From Limivivens faecihominis (GTDB taxonomy: Bacteria > Bacillota > Clostridia > Lachnospirales > Lachnospiraceae): 64,000 nt of DNA. Shown here piece after piece: positions 39,889-48,009 of this stretch (positions are counted from its first letter, which is position 1; each line of letters begins with the position of its first letter). The notes under the pieces are model-generated. The model ran no database searches, had not been told where the DNA came from, and saw nothing but the letters and a program-made list of their open reading frames with translations. The stretch is from assembly GCF_020686945.1 (NCBI RefSeq), contig NZ_JAJEPR010000010.1, positions 44,124 to 108,123 of the forward strand. Direction: 5' to 3'. The position numbers were made by a program, and so were the translations under genes.

Positions 39889-40728
39889 TTAAGCTAAAGT
39901 GCAAGTCACAAGTCCCTTTTTTTCGCCGAGAAATTCCAGCATGGAGAGAGCGGTCTCCTGAAGCTCTGGCGTGTCGGCCTGGTTCCAGACGGGAATCACC
40001 GGGGCGGGAAAGTGGCTCCGAAGAGGGACGAGGTAGCCCAGATTTTGGAGGAGGGCCATATCCTGGGCAGTGATGGTCTGCCAGTCCTGTGGTGAAGAGA
40101 GAGGTTCACAGAGTGCTGAAGGGATCTGCTGGTGTCCGGTCGGAGGCTCGCAAGTTGACAGAGCGGAGAGCAGCGAGTAAGCTTTGGCGAGGGCTTCCAC
40201 GGCAAGTTCCTTCCGGTGACAGAATTTCGCCGGATCTTTTCCTAGGGCGGAAAGGCCGGTGACGGCGAGGATGAGATCCGTGTCTTCCGGAACAATAGGT
40301 TCCGTCGCATTGGGATATTTTAAAGGAAGGCGTCTCGAACCGTCAGCCTCCACGAGCACCAGGTCTGCGAAAGCGCCCGCTTTTTCATAGGTTTCCCAGC
40401 CGGGAAAACCTATTTTTTTGATTTCTGAGGAGCCGACAGGTACGCCCGCGACTGCAAAGCCGTCTTTTTTTAATTTCTCAATCACATCCTCCGCCCTGCC
40501 GGTGAGTACGCCGTCCCTTTCCGGAAGCTGCATATGAGTCGTGGGCAGCAGCAGAACAGAAAGCCCCCGCTCCCGGGCTTCCCGGGCCAGTGTATAGAGA
40601 AGAGTGGTCTTACCGCCGGAGCCCACGGCCGCGATATGAAAAGGTTTTTTCAATACTTTTTCTCCAAGCCCCAAAGCCTCCCAGAGAGATTCACAGGGAG
40701 TTGGGGAGGCTGCTTTTCGGATATACAT
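39889..40728 (-). CDS. yqeC: YqeC family accessory protein of selenium-dependent Mo hydroxylase
   Basis: 279 residues with a P-loop AVGSGGKTTLLYTLA, VLLLPTTHMQL, LVLVEADGSRRLPLKYP and LILAVTGLSALGK, the pattern of YqeC, which is found with selenium-dependent molybdenum hydroxylases and is thought to act in their labile-selenium cofactor maturation. It lies on the minus strand 3.6 kb from the hydroxylase operon, separated by xpt and the pentose genes. Its partner YqeB and SelD are not in the window. Confidence 0.85.
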   Translation of the reverse strand: MYIRKAASPTPCESLWEALGLGEKVLKKPFHIAAVGSGGKTTLLYTLAREARERGLSVLLLPTTHMQLPERDGVLTGRAEDVIEKLKKDGFAVAGVPVGSSEIKKIGFPGWETYEKAGAFADLVLVEADGSRRLPLKYPNATEPIVPEDTDLILAVTGLSALGKDPAKFCHRKELAVEALAKAYSLLSALSTCEPPTGHQQIPSALCEPLSSPQDWQTITAQDMALLQNLGYLVPLRSHFPAPVIPVWNQADTPELQETALSMLEFLGEKKGLVTCTLA

Positions 40729-40828
40729 AAGTGATAGTCCTTTCTGTCAGTTACATATTTGTCTACATTACTTACCCTTATTTTACCGGATTCTCCATGT
40801 AACCACAATCTCTTTTCACGCATATTCC

Positions 40829-40857
40829 TTGACCCCGCAGCCTCCAGGGCTTACAAT
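40829..40857 (+). promoter_or_regulatory. Promoter of the Uma2-like gene
   Basis: TTGACC (40829-40834), 17-base spacer, TACAAT (40852-40857). Confidence 0.65.
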
Positions 40858-40882
40858 AGCGATATGCAAAGGAGGGGAGTTT

Positions 40883-41422
40883 ATGCCTTTACCAAAAGAA
40901 GAACTTTATACCATAGATGATATTTACAGCCTGCCGGAAGGAGAACGTGCAGAACTGATCGATGGGCAGATTTATGACATGGCCCCGCCAAGCCGGCATC
41001 ATCAGGAGATCTCGATGGAATTATCGACGGCTATTCAGTCCTACATCCGCTCAAAAAAAGGAAACTGCAGAGTTTATGCCGCTCCTTTTGCCGTGCAGCT
41101 GGACGAGGACTCCCATACTTATGTGGAGCCTGATATTTCCGTGATCTGTGATCCGAACAAACTGGATGAGAGGGGCTGCAAGGGGGCTCCGGACTGGATC
41201 ATCGAGATTGTTTCGCCTGCCAGCAGGAGAATGGACTATTACACCAAGCTTTTCAGGTACCGGACGGCCGGTGTGCGGGAATATTGGATTGTAGATCCGT
41301 CCAAAAATCAGATCATCGTCTACGATTTCGAGCACGGAGATATGGAACAGTTTACGTTTCAGGATTCCATCAAGGCCGGGATCTATGAAGACCTTTTTAT
41401 CAGATTAGAGAATGTGGAGTAA
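40883..41422 (+). CDS. Uma2 family (DUF820) PD-(D/E)XK nuclease-like protein
   Basis: 179 residues with the Uma2 pattern: YTIDDIYSLPEGERAELIDG, a His-rich SRHHQEI helix, VEPDISVIC and WIIEIVSPASRRMDYYTKL, which supply the acidic and basic active-site residues of a restriction-endonuclease-like fold. Family members are widespread and multi-copy but of unproven function. Start at 40883 after AAAGGAGG; the in-frame ATG at 40829 lies in the promoter. Confidence 0.9.
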   Translation: MPLPKEELYTIDDIYSLPEGERAELIDGQIYDMAPPSRHHQEISMELSTAIQSYIRSKKGNCRVYAAPFAVQLDEDSHTYVEPDISVICDPNKLDERGCKGAPDWIIEIVSPASRRMDYYTKLFRYRTAGVREYWIVDPSKNQIIVYDFEHGDMEQFTFQDSIKAGIYEDLFIRLENVE

Positions 41423-41428
41423 AAATTT

Positions 41429-41872
41429 ATGAACTACGAAAATCTGCTCCGGGAGATGCGGTCTCTGGCGGAGCATGTATCTTACCCGATCACGAACCTG
41501 GCCAATGCTTCGGCCCTTCTCTTTGAGGAGATGGACCGCTTAAACTGGGCGGGCTTTTATATCCGGCAGGGCGAGGAGCTTCTTCTGGGGCCGTTTCAGG
41601 GAAAAGTGGCCTGCACGAGGATTCCGCTGGGAAAAGGAGTCTGCGGGACCGCGGCGAAGAGCGGCCAGACCCAGCTTGTGAAGGATGTTCACGAGTTTCC
41701 GGGTCATATTGCCTGCGACAGTGCGTCCAATTCTGAGATTGTGGTGCCCCTCTGGAAAGACGGGGAAGTCTGGGGCGTTCTGGATATCGACAGTCCCGAG
41801 AAAGCCCGTTTTGATGAAAAAGATCAGGAAGGCCTGGAGGCCTTTGCCCGCCTGCTGGAAGAGTTCCTGTAA
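41429..41872 (+). CDS. msrC: Free methionine-(R)-sulfoxide reductase (GAF domain)
   Basis: 147 residues. GPFQGKVACTRIPLGKGVCG and HIACDSASNSEIVVPL carry the three catalytic-site cysteines Cys62, Cys72 and Cys96, with the same spacing (10 and 24) as E. coli fRMsr. Reduces free methionine-R-sulfoxide using thioredoxin. The thioredoxin reductase and thioredoxin genes follow immediately, giving a likely redox-repair operon. RBS is weak (GGAG, 12 bases away). Confidence 0.95.
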   Translation: MNYENLLREMRSLAEHVSYPITNLANASALLFEEMDRLNWAGFYIRQGEELLLGPFQGKVACTRIPLGKGVCGTAAKSGQTQLVKDVHEFPGHIACDSASNSEIVVPLWKDGEVWGVLDIDSPEKARFDEKDQEGLEAFARLLEEFL

Positions 41873-41885
41873 GAAAGCAGCCAGA

Positions 41886-41914
41886 TTGACAGAATTAAAT
41901 GTGTATGCTATTAT
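41886..41914 (+). promoter_or_regulatory. Strong promoter of the thioredoxin reductase-thioredoxin genes
   Basis: TTGACA (41886-41891), 17-base spacer, TATTAT (41909-41914), followed by an AT-rich leader of about 90 bases. Confidence 0.75.
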
Positions 41915-42011
41915 AGGAATGATTCCTGATTTCAATAATCAGTACAGAACATAAAAATGAAAAAACAGGCTATGCAAATTTATTTGCAATAGACTAAACG
42001 AGGACAATCCA

Positions 42012-42917
42012 ATGGAAAATATCATTATCATAGGCGGCGGCCCAGCAGGTATTTCCGCGGCCCTTTATGCTGCCCGCTCCGGCAGAGACCCGCTGGTCAT
42101 CGAGCACGGGGCCGGAGGCCTCAAGAAGGCCGAAAAAATTGAAAATTATTACGGAGGCGGAACCCTGTCGGGCCAGGAGCTCTACGATAGAGGCATTGAT
42201 CAGGCCAAGACTCTTGGCGTCCGCATCCTCACGGCCCAGGTCGTGGGCGTGGAAGGCTTCGATACCTTCACGGTTCACACCGACCAGGGCGATTTTGACG
42301 CAAAGGCAGTGATTTTGGCAACAGGCACCAGCCGGAAAGCTCCGGTGATTCCGGGCCTTAAGGAGCTGGAAGGCAGAGGCGTGAGCTACTGTGCAGTCTG
42401 CGATGCCTTTTTCTACCGGGGCAAAAAAGTGGCAGTCATCGGAAACGGCGATTTCGCTCTGAAAGAAGCGGAGGAGATTGGAAACGTGGCCTCCGAAGTG
42501 ACGATCCTCACGAACGGCCTTCCCGGAGCCTTCTCCAGGAAGCCGGAATATCCGGTCCGCACAGAGAAAATCCAAAACTTAAAAGGCACGGACTTTCTGG
42601 AGGGTGTGGAGCTTGCCGACGGAACCGGGCTTGAAGTTTCCGGCGTTTTTGTAGCCATAGGAACGGCAGGAAGTACGGAGATTGCCCGGCGTATGGGAGC
42701 AGAGCTCACAGAAAAAGGCAACATCCGGGTGGATGAAGAAATGCGTACCACGATTCCGGGCCTCTACGCTGCAGGAGACTGCACCGGCGGCCTTCTCCAG
42801 GTAGTGAAAGCCGTCTACGAGGGAGCTGTGGCAGGTATGGACGCTTCCAGATACACCCGCCCCGAGAAAGCACCGGAGCTTGCAGCCGCAGAAGCAACTG
42901 GAAAAAGGCAGGAATAG
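42012..42917 (+). CDS. trxB: Thioredoxin reductase-like flavoprotein with atypical NADPH site
   Basis: 301 residues: FAD motif IIIIGGGPAGISAAL (residues 4-18), ATGTSRKAPV, redox pair CAVC (Cys127/Cys130) and C-terminal FAD motif GLYAAGDCTGG. The expected NADPH motif GGGxSA is here GNGDFA (144-149) and the basic HRRxxxR loop is missing (VTILTNGLPGAF instead). Clostridial ferredoxin-linked flavin thioredoxin reductases show such loss, so ferredoxin rather than NADPH may be the electron donor (inference). 94 bases upstream of the thioredoxin gene. Confidence 0.88.
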   Translation: MENIIIIGGGPAGISAALYAARSGRDPLVIEHGAGGLKKAEKIENYYGGGTLSGQELYDRGIDQAKTLGVRILTAQVVGVEGFDTFTVHTDQGDFDAKAVILATGTSRKAPVIPGLKELEGRGVSYCAVCDAFFYRGKKVAVIGNGDFALKEAEEIGNVASEVTILTNGLPGAFSRKPEYPVRTEKIQNLKGTDFLEGVELADGTGLEVSGVFVAIGTAGSTEIARRMGAELTEKGNIRVDEEMRTTIPGLYAAGDCTGGLLQVVKAVYEGAVAGMDASRYTRPEKAPELAAAEATGKRQE

Positions 42918-43011
42918 CGGGCGTTTTCACGGCCAGGATTTACCGGCCGCCGGAATAAAAAACACAGAACAAGAAAAAATAAGCACAAAACATAAATAAG
43001 GAGAACATACT

Positions 43012-43314
43012 ATGGAAATCACATTAAACAGCAGTAATTTCAATGAAACCATCAAAAGCGAGGAGAAAATCCTCGTAGACTTCTGGGCAACCTGGTGCGG
43101 TCCCTGCATGCGTCAGGCTCCGATCCTGGAGGAGCTGGCCGGAGAGGGCTATCACATCGGCAAAGTGGACGTTGACCAGGCACCGGATCTCGCTGGAACC
43201 TACCGCGTTATGAGCATCCCGACCCTGATCCTCTTCAAAAACGGCGAAGAGGTGAAGCGTTTCATCGGCCTGCAGACCAAAGATACCTTAAAAGCGCTTC
43301 TGGACGCAGAATAA
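43012..43314 (+). CDS. trxA: Thioredoxin
   Basis: 100 residues, shortened N-terminus relative to E. coli thioredoxin. Active site WCGPCM after ILVDFWATWCGPC, and the cis-proline in SIPTLILF. Receives electrons from the flavoprotein encoded just upstream and would supply the methionine sulfoxide reductase. AAGGAGAA precedes the ATG. Confidence 0.96.
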   Translation: MEITLNSSNFNETIKSEEKILVDFWATWCGPCMRQAPILEELAGEGYHIGKVDVDQAPDLAGTYRVMSIPTLILFKNGEEVKRFIGLQTKDTLKALLDAE

Positions 43315-43327
43315 GAGGCACAAAGCG

Positions 43328-44482
43328 ATGCAGAACAGAGCCAAAGATCTCTGCCCTGTGGCGAAAAAATGCGGAGGCTGCCAGTATCAGGGCGTGCCCT
43401 ACGAGAAACAGCTGCAGGAAAAAGAGAAGACGGTAAAAAAACTTTTTAAGGGGATCTGCCCCGTCCATTCCATCAAAGGAATGAAGGAGCCCTATCACTA
43501 TCGGAACAAAGTCCATGCAGTTTTTGACCGGGACAGAAGGGGAAATATCATCTCCGGCGTTTACGAGATGGGCAGTCACCGGGTCGTTCCTGTGGAAACC
43601 TGCAGGATCGAGGATCAGAAGGCGGACGAAATCATCGGAACGATCCGGGGCATGCTGAAATCCTTCAAGATCCGCACCTACGATGAGGATACGGGATACG
43701 GCCTGCTCCGCCATGTTCTGGTAAAACGGGGCTTTGCTACCGGGCAGATCATGGTGGTTCTGGTGACGGCCTCTCCGGTTTTTCCCTCCAAAAATAATTT
43801 CGTGAAAGCTCTCCGGCAGAAACATCCGGAGATTACCACGATTGTCCAGAACATCAACGGCAGAGGAACCAGCGCCGTTCTTGGCAAACAGGAGCAGGTG
43901 CTCTATGGAAAAGGCTACATTGAGGACAGCCTTATGGGCCTGAAATTCCGGATTTCTGCCCGTTCCTTCTACCAGATCAATCCGGTTCAGACCGAGGTGC
44001 TCTACGGAAAAGCCCTGGAGCTTGCGGGCCTGAAAGGAAAAGAGACCGTCATCGACGCCTACTGCGGCATCGGCACCATCGGTCTTCTGGCGGCGAAAAA
44101 GGCCGGAAACGTCATCGGCGTGGAGCTGAATCCCGACGCTGTGCGGGATGCCATCGGAAACGCCAGGGGAAACAAGATCACGAATGCCCGCTTTTTCTCA
44201 GGGGATGCCGGCGAGTTCATGATTGATATGGCAGACCAGGAGGAGAAAGCCGACGTGGTCTTCATGGACCCACCCCGAAGCGGAAGCACGGAAGCCTTCC
44301 TCGACGCGGTAGCGCGCCTGGCTCCGAAAACCGTAGTCTACATTTCATGTGGTCCCGAGACCCAGGCCAGAGATGTGAAATATCTCCTGAAAAAAGGCTA
44401 TCGCGCAGAAGGCGCCTGGCCGGTGGATATGTTCCCCATGACCGACGAGATCGAGAACATCTGCCTTCTGAAGAAAATTTAA
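43328..44482 (+). CDS. 23S rRNA (uracil-C5)-methyltransferase, RlmD/TrmA family
   Basis: 384 residues. N-terminal iron-sulfur motif CPVAKKCGGCQYQ, AdoMet motifs SFYQINPVQTEVLY and DAYCGIGTIGLLA, MDPPRSGS and catalytic Cys in VVYISCGP. The usual N-terminal TRAM domain is missing, so the protein is about 60-70 residues shorter than RlmD/RlmCD, as in several Clostridial homologues. Which uridine (U747, U1939 or a tRNA site) is modified cannot be told. Adjacent to trxA with 13 bases between. Confidence 0.9.
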   Translation: MQNRAKDLCPVAKKCGGCQYQGVPYEKQLQEKEKTVKKLFKGICPVHSIKGMKEPYHYRNKVHAVFDRDRRGNIISGVYEMGSHRVVPVETCRIEDQKADEIIGTIRGMLKSFKIRTYDEDTGYGLLRHVLVKRGFATGQIMVVLVTASPVFPSKNNFVKALRQKHPEITTIVQNINGRGTSAVLGKQEQVLYGKGYIEDSLMGLKFRISARSFYQINPVQTEVLYGKALELAGLKGKETVIDAYCGIGTIGLLAAKKAGNVIGVELNPDAVRDAIGNARGNKITNARFFSGDAGEFMIDMADQEEKADVVFMDPPRSGSTEAFLDAVARLAPKTVVYISCGPETQARDVKYLLKKGYRAEGAWPVDMFPMTDEIENICLLKKI

Positions 44483-44494
44483 ATGGTAAATACG

Positions 44495-44532
44495 AAAGAA
44501 CAGTTCAAAAACAGCAGGACTGTTCTTTTTTT
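44495..44532 (+). terminator. Terminator after the rRNA methyltransferase gene
   Basis: AAAGAACAGT (44495-44504) pairs with ACTGTTCTTT (44519-44528), followed by a T run. Confidence 0.9.
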
Positions 44533-44603
44533 GTGCATACAAATGAGAAATTTTAAATTTTATAGTCAGGAGAAATTGACAGATGTTTTCAGGTAAGGGT
44601 ATA

Positions 44604-44716
44604 CTAGTATAGTGTTTTCGAAATAATCAGACCATTGACTTGTCTGCAAATCCGATTGCACAGTTGAATCTGCATCCTGCGTGAATGGTCCAGTTATTTT
44701 CGAAACGTTATACTAG
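44604..44716. repeat. 113-bp MITE-like element, same family as 5588-5752
   Basis: Terminal repeats CTAGTATAGTG...TTCGAAATAA and inverted CTAGTATAACG...TTCGAAAATAA, inner pair GACCATT/AATGGTC, and shared interior blocks ATTGACTTGTCTG and CATCCTGCGT. It directly precedes the diguanylate cyclase gene and starts the low-GC islet. Confidence 0.75.
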
Positions 44717-44750
44717 GCTAAACTATTCATTTATGTGGAGAAAAATAGAT

Positions 44751-46202
44751 ATGAAGACGATAATAAAGTATGAGCTGGTTATCAATGAGGCTCTCAGATC
44801 GGCGCTTAATTATGATACACCGGATGAGCAGATCAATGAATTTATCCGCTTTTTCGGGAAGCATATCGGTTCTGACAGAATCTACATTTTTGAAGATCGT
44901 GAGGAAAGACATTGCACAGATAATACCTATGAATGGTGTGCGGAAGGAATTGTCCCTGAAATCGATGCCTTGCAGAACATTGATATGGATGTAATCAACT
45001 GGTGGTATGAAGCATTTTCTGAAGGACAGAGTGTGATCATCAATGATATAGAAGATATCAGAGAAGAGCATGATATATCCTATCATATCTTAAAAAAGCA
45101 GAATGTGAAAAATGTGGTAGTCTGCCCTTTATACTATAAAGATGAGATAAGAGGATTTTTTGGCGTGGATAATCCTCCCAAGAGTGATTACAGAGGGCTG
45201 ACGACCTTTCTGGATATGATTGGAACGCTGCTGATTTCGTTTTTGAAATTGCGTAATTCGTTTATAAAGTCGAATAACTTGACAAAACTCAGCACTTACT
45301 CATCGCTTTCAAAAATCTATGAATCTATGCATTATATCAATGTGCAGACACATAAATTCAATATTGTAAAGACAACAGCCCAATTTACAGAGTATTTTGG
45401 AAAAGATATTGCAAAAACTGGGGAATATGAGGTCAGCGATGATTTTTGCGGATATATCAATCGCATTGCGGAGAAAATGTGCCCGGAATCACAAATGGAA
45501 GGAATCCTGGAATTTATAGATATCGGTACGATCGAAGAACGGCTTCGTGGGAAAAACAGTATCGCCCACGAGTTTATTGAACAGAAAATAGGTTGGTGCC
45601 GCAGCAGATTCCTTCCGGTAGACTATGATGAAAATGGCAGACTTTTGCATGTGCTTTTTTGTATCGAGTGTATTGAGGAAGAGAAAAAACGTGAGAACAA
45701 GCTGCTTTATCTGGCAGAGACGGATCTTATGACAGGCTTATGTAACCGTGGAAGCGGAGAAAAAAAGATCACTGCTTTTTTAAAGGAAAGAACAGCCGGT
45801 CTGCTCTGCCTGCTTGACTGTGACAAATTCAAATCGATCAATGACACCTATGGTCACTCGGTAGGTGACAAGGTTATCATAGCCATTGCAGAGAAGTTAC
45901 AGAAATCATGCCGTGACAAGGATGTGATTTTTCGGCTCGGCGGTGATGAGTTCGCCATGTTTATGACGGGAATGGTGGAACAAAAGGCAGCAGAGCGGTT
46001 TTTTGAGCGGCTTTTTCAGAACATCAGGCAGATTGATCTTGCAGAAATGCAGGGAAAAAAGATAGAAATGAGCCTGGGCGCATGTTTCTATGACGGAGAT
46101 GAGAACGTTTCTTTTGATGAGCTCTACCGGAATGCAGATAGCGCCATGTATCAGAGCAAAAAGAAGCAGGGATATAGTTACACTATTTATGATGGACAAT
46201 AA
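44751..46202 (+). CDS. Diguanylate cyclase with GAF sensor domain
   Basis: 483 residues: a GAF domain (about 1-165, DRIYIFEDREE...VVVCPLYYKDEIRGFFGVDN), a PAS-like middle part (about 205-315) and a GGDEF domain with intact RLGGDEFAMF active site and an RxxD inhibitory site (RDKD) five residues upstream. It would make cyclic di-GMP from two GTP in the cytoplasm and be product-inhibited. Clearly lower GC than the flanking genes. ATG at 44751 with GGAG 10 bases upstream is chosen; longer in-frame starts run into the MITE-like repeat. Confidence 0.93.
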   Translation: MKTIIKYELVINEALRSALNYDTPDEQINEFIRFFGKHIGSDRIYIFEDREERHCTDNTYEWCAEGIVPEIDALQNIDMDVINWWYEAFSEGQSVIINDIEDIREEHDISYHILKKQNVKNVVVCPLYYKDEIRGFFGVDNPPKSDYRGLTTFLDMIGTLLISFLKLRNSFIKSNNLTKLSTYSSLSKIYESMHYINVQTHKFNIVKTTAQFTEYFGKDIAKTGEYEVSDDFCGYINRIAEKMCPESQMEGILEFIDIGTIEERLRGKNSIAHEFIEQKIGWCRSRFLPVDYDENGRLLHVLFCIECIEEEKKRENKLLYLAETDLMTGLCNRGSGEKKITAFLKERTAGLLCLLDCDKFKSINDTYGHSVGDKVIIAIAEKLQKSCRDKDVIFRLGGDEFAMFMTGMVEQKAAERFFERLFQNIRQIDLAEMQGKKIEMSLGACFYDGDENVSFDELYRNADSAMYQSKKKQGYSYTIYDGQ

Positions 46203-46220
46203 ATTCTCACTGCTATACTA
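46203..46220. repeat. Solitary terminal repeat of the MITE-like family
   Basis: ATTCTCACTG-CTA-TACTA matches the right end of the 5588-5752 element (ATTCTCACTG-TACTAG) apart from a 3-base insertion. It starts at the base after the cyclase stop codon. Confidence 0.45.
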
Positions 46221-46321
46221 TTAAAAATAATAGCGACTCAGAAATTTGCTAATATCTTCCAAACCGGAAGTTGATTTGTTAACATGGATACACCAAATAA
46301 CTTATTCAGGAGGTATATTCA

Positions 46322-46556
46322 ATGTTAAACGAATCAGTTGTCAAATTATTAAAAAGTGGTATGTGGGATCTTGCAACCTGTGCAGATGGAGAGCCAAATG
46401 TAGTGCCGGTTGCGTTCAAAGATGTTACCGAGGATGGAAAGCTTGTTGTGGGAGATGTTTCATGGAGCAGCAAACGCAAAGGGAGCGCTGATTATTACTC
46501 CGTCCAAAGTAATTGTTACCACACCTGGCGCGGAGAATAAGAAAGAGCTTTGCTAA
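46322..46556 (+). pseudogene. Pyridoxamine 5'-phosphate oxidase-like gene with internal deletion
   Basis: AGGAGG and ATG at 46322 start a normal flavin-reductase/PNPOx-like N-terminus (MLNESVVKLLKSGMWDLATC, then EPNVVPVAFKDVTEDGKLVV to GDVSW). At about 46460 the natural frame jumps: another frame encodes the expected C-terminus ALIITPSKVIVTTPGAENKK and ELC, ending at 46556. The central part (roughly 50 codons) is missing, while the original frame ends at 46540 in an unrelated tail of about 25 residues. An internal deletion plus frameshift has destroyed the gene. Confidence 0.75.
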
Positions 46557-46633
46557 TAAATTTCATAGTAACTTCAAAAATAATTGCCTTCAAGCTATAA
46601 TGAAACAAAATAATAGTTTGAAGGTGATTTTTT

Positions 46634-46741
46634 ATGGCGAGATATAAGAAAAAATCGGATGATGACAGAAAAAGGAAAATCCGTTGTGCCTATTTTGCAG
46701 AATATCTGTCAATGGTCAGGCATTTTCAAGGTATGTATTGA
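46634..46741 (+). CDS. Small ORF of unknown role (35 codons)
   Basis: GAAGGTG is followed by an ATG and 35 codons starting MARYKKKSDDDRKRKIRCAY. It lies in an AT-rich remnant region right after an inverted pair CCTTCAA...TTGAAGG (46587-46624). It may be the 5' end of a decayed gene. I recognise no family. Confidence 0.25.
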   Translation: MARYKKKSDDDRKRKIRCAYFAEYLSMVRHFQGMY

Positions 46742-46825
46742 CCGCATTTTAATTTTTTTGGCTTTACAGTCATAAATTTTCGGTGTGTTCATTGACTGCA
46801 TTTTGGATTTTTTTGATTTGCAGTC
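46737..46825. repeat. Two 35-bp direct repeats, 54-bp period
   Basis: 46737-46771 and 46791-46825 agree at 28 of 35 positions. Each begins ATTGACNGCATTTT and ends CAGTC, so each unit also folds on itself (GACTGCA/TGCAGTC in the second). This is in the otherwise gene-free AT-rich stretch 46557-46951. Confidence 0.75.
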
Positions 46826-46951
46826 GATTTGGCCTGTTTTGAATCGTTGCTCTCTTTTTATAAAAAACAACAGTACCAAATTTTGCCGAAATTTGATATA
46901 CTGTAGGGTGAAATGAAAAATTTGGAGTAAAAACAAAAGAGTGAAACGATC

Positions 46952-48007
46952 ATGAAATTTTATCATACGTCAGATATCCATCTGGGGGCAGTGCCAGACG
47001 GCTGCTTTCCCTGGAGTAAGGCCAGAGGAGAGGAGATTTACGACAGCTTTGTGCGGCTGGTGGATCAGGCCAACCTGGAAAAAATCGATCTTCTACTGAT
47101 CTCCGGGGATCTTTTTCACCGGCAGCCCCTCACAAGGGAGCTTCAGGTAGTGGGAGAGCTTCTGGGTTCCCTGAGAAAAACTCAGGTGGTCTTCATCGCC
47201 GGAAACCGCGATTATCTCCGGGAGGACAGCAGCTACCGGACCTTCCGTTTTCCGGAAAATGTGCATTTCCTCGATGGGATTCAGAATAAGAAGATTGTTT
47301 TTCCAGAGCTTCAGACCGTGGTTTACGGCCTGAGCTATACCAGAAAACAGCAGCAGGAGCCGCTCTATGAGAGCTTCCGCCCCGAGGAAGAGGGGATTTT
47401 TTCGATTTTTCTGGTCCATGCCGGGGAGGAGGGGCATATGAAGCTTCACCCGGAAAAGTTGGCAGCTTCCGGTTTTTCCTATATCGCCCTGGGCGGCAGC
47501 CACGAGTATCATTCCTGGCTGGAGAACCGGCTGGTCTGCGCCGGAGCCCTGGAGCCGATCAGAAAAAAAGATCTGGGCGAGCACGGCTTTGTGGAAGGGG
47601 AGTGGAAGGAAGGCTTCCTCACCACCCGCTTTATGCCCTTCGCCCTCCGCAGTTACCGGAAAGTCGTCCTTCAGTCAAAGAATGATACCACGGAGGAGAA
47701 CCTTTGGGAGGAACTGAAGGCGGCTATCCAGAGACAGGGAAGCCGGGACATCTACCGCCTGGAGATTCAGGGCGTGCGGAAGCCGGGCCGGGACTTCGAT
47801 CCGGAGCATTTTCTGAATCTGGGAAATGTGGTGGAGGTTCGGGATCTTTCCGAGCCGGAATTTAACCTCAAGGAGCTGAAAAAACAGCACGGAAAAGATA
47901 TGATCGGCCGCTACATCGACTACTTTGAACGGCAGGATACAAAAGATGAGATCTCCAGAAAAGCGTTGTACTGCGGGCTTCTGGCCCTTCTGGAGGCGGA
48001 GAGTTAA
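46952..48007 (+). CDS. Metallophosphoesterase, SbcD/YhaO family DNA repair exonuclease
   Basis: 351 residues: calcineurin-like motifs TSDIHLGA, LLISGDLFHR, IAGNRDYL (His of GNHD replaced by Arg), LVHAG and YIALGGSHEYHS, then a C-terminal capping region. Pairs with the ATPase encoded 3 bases downstream as an Mre11/Rad50-like (SbcCD or YhaO/YhaN) complex that processes DNA ends. The GNRD variant occurs in the YhaO branch; whether nuclease activity is retained is uncertain. Confidence 0.88.
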   Translation: MKFYHTSDIHLGAVPDGCFPWSKARGEEIYDSFVRLVDQANLEKIDLLLISGDLFHRQPLTRELQVVGELLGSLRKTQVVFIAGNRDYLREDSSYRTFRFPENVHFLDGIQNKKIVFPELQTVVYGLSYTRKQQQEPLYESFRPEEEGIFSIFLVHAGEEGHMKLHPEKLAASGFSYIALGGSHEYHSWLENRLVCAGALEPIRKKDLGEHGFVEGEWKEGFLTTRFMPFALRSYRKVVLQSKNDTTEENLWEELKAAIQRQGSRDIYRLEIQGVRKPGRDFDPEHFLNLGNVVEVRDLSEPEFNLKELKKQHGKDMIGRYIDYFERQDTKDEISRKALYCGLLALLEAES

Positions 48008-48009
48008 GG

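Noticed and set aside
46709..46966. Minus ORF encoding two similar Lys-rich segments
   Set aside because: The similarity comes from the 35-bp DNA repeats; no start signal or other coding evidence.
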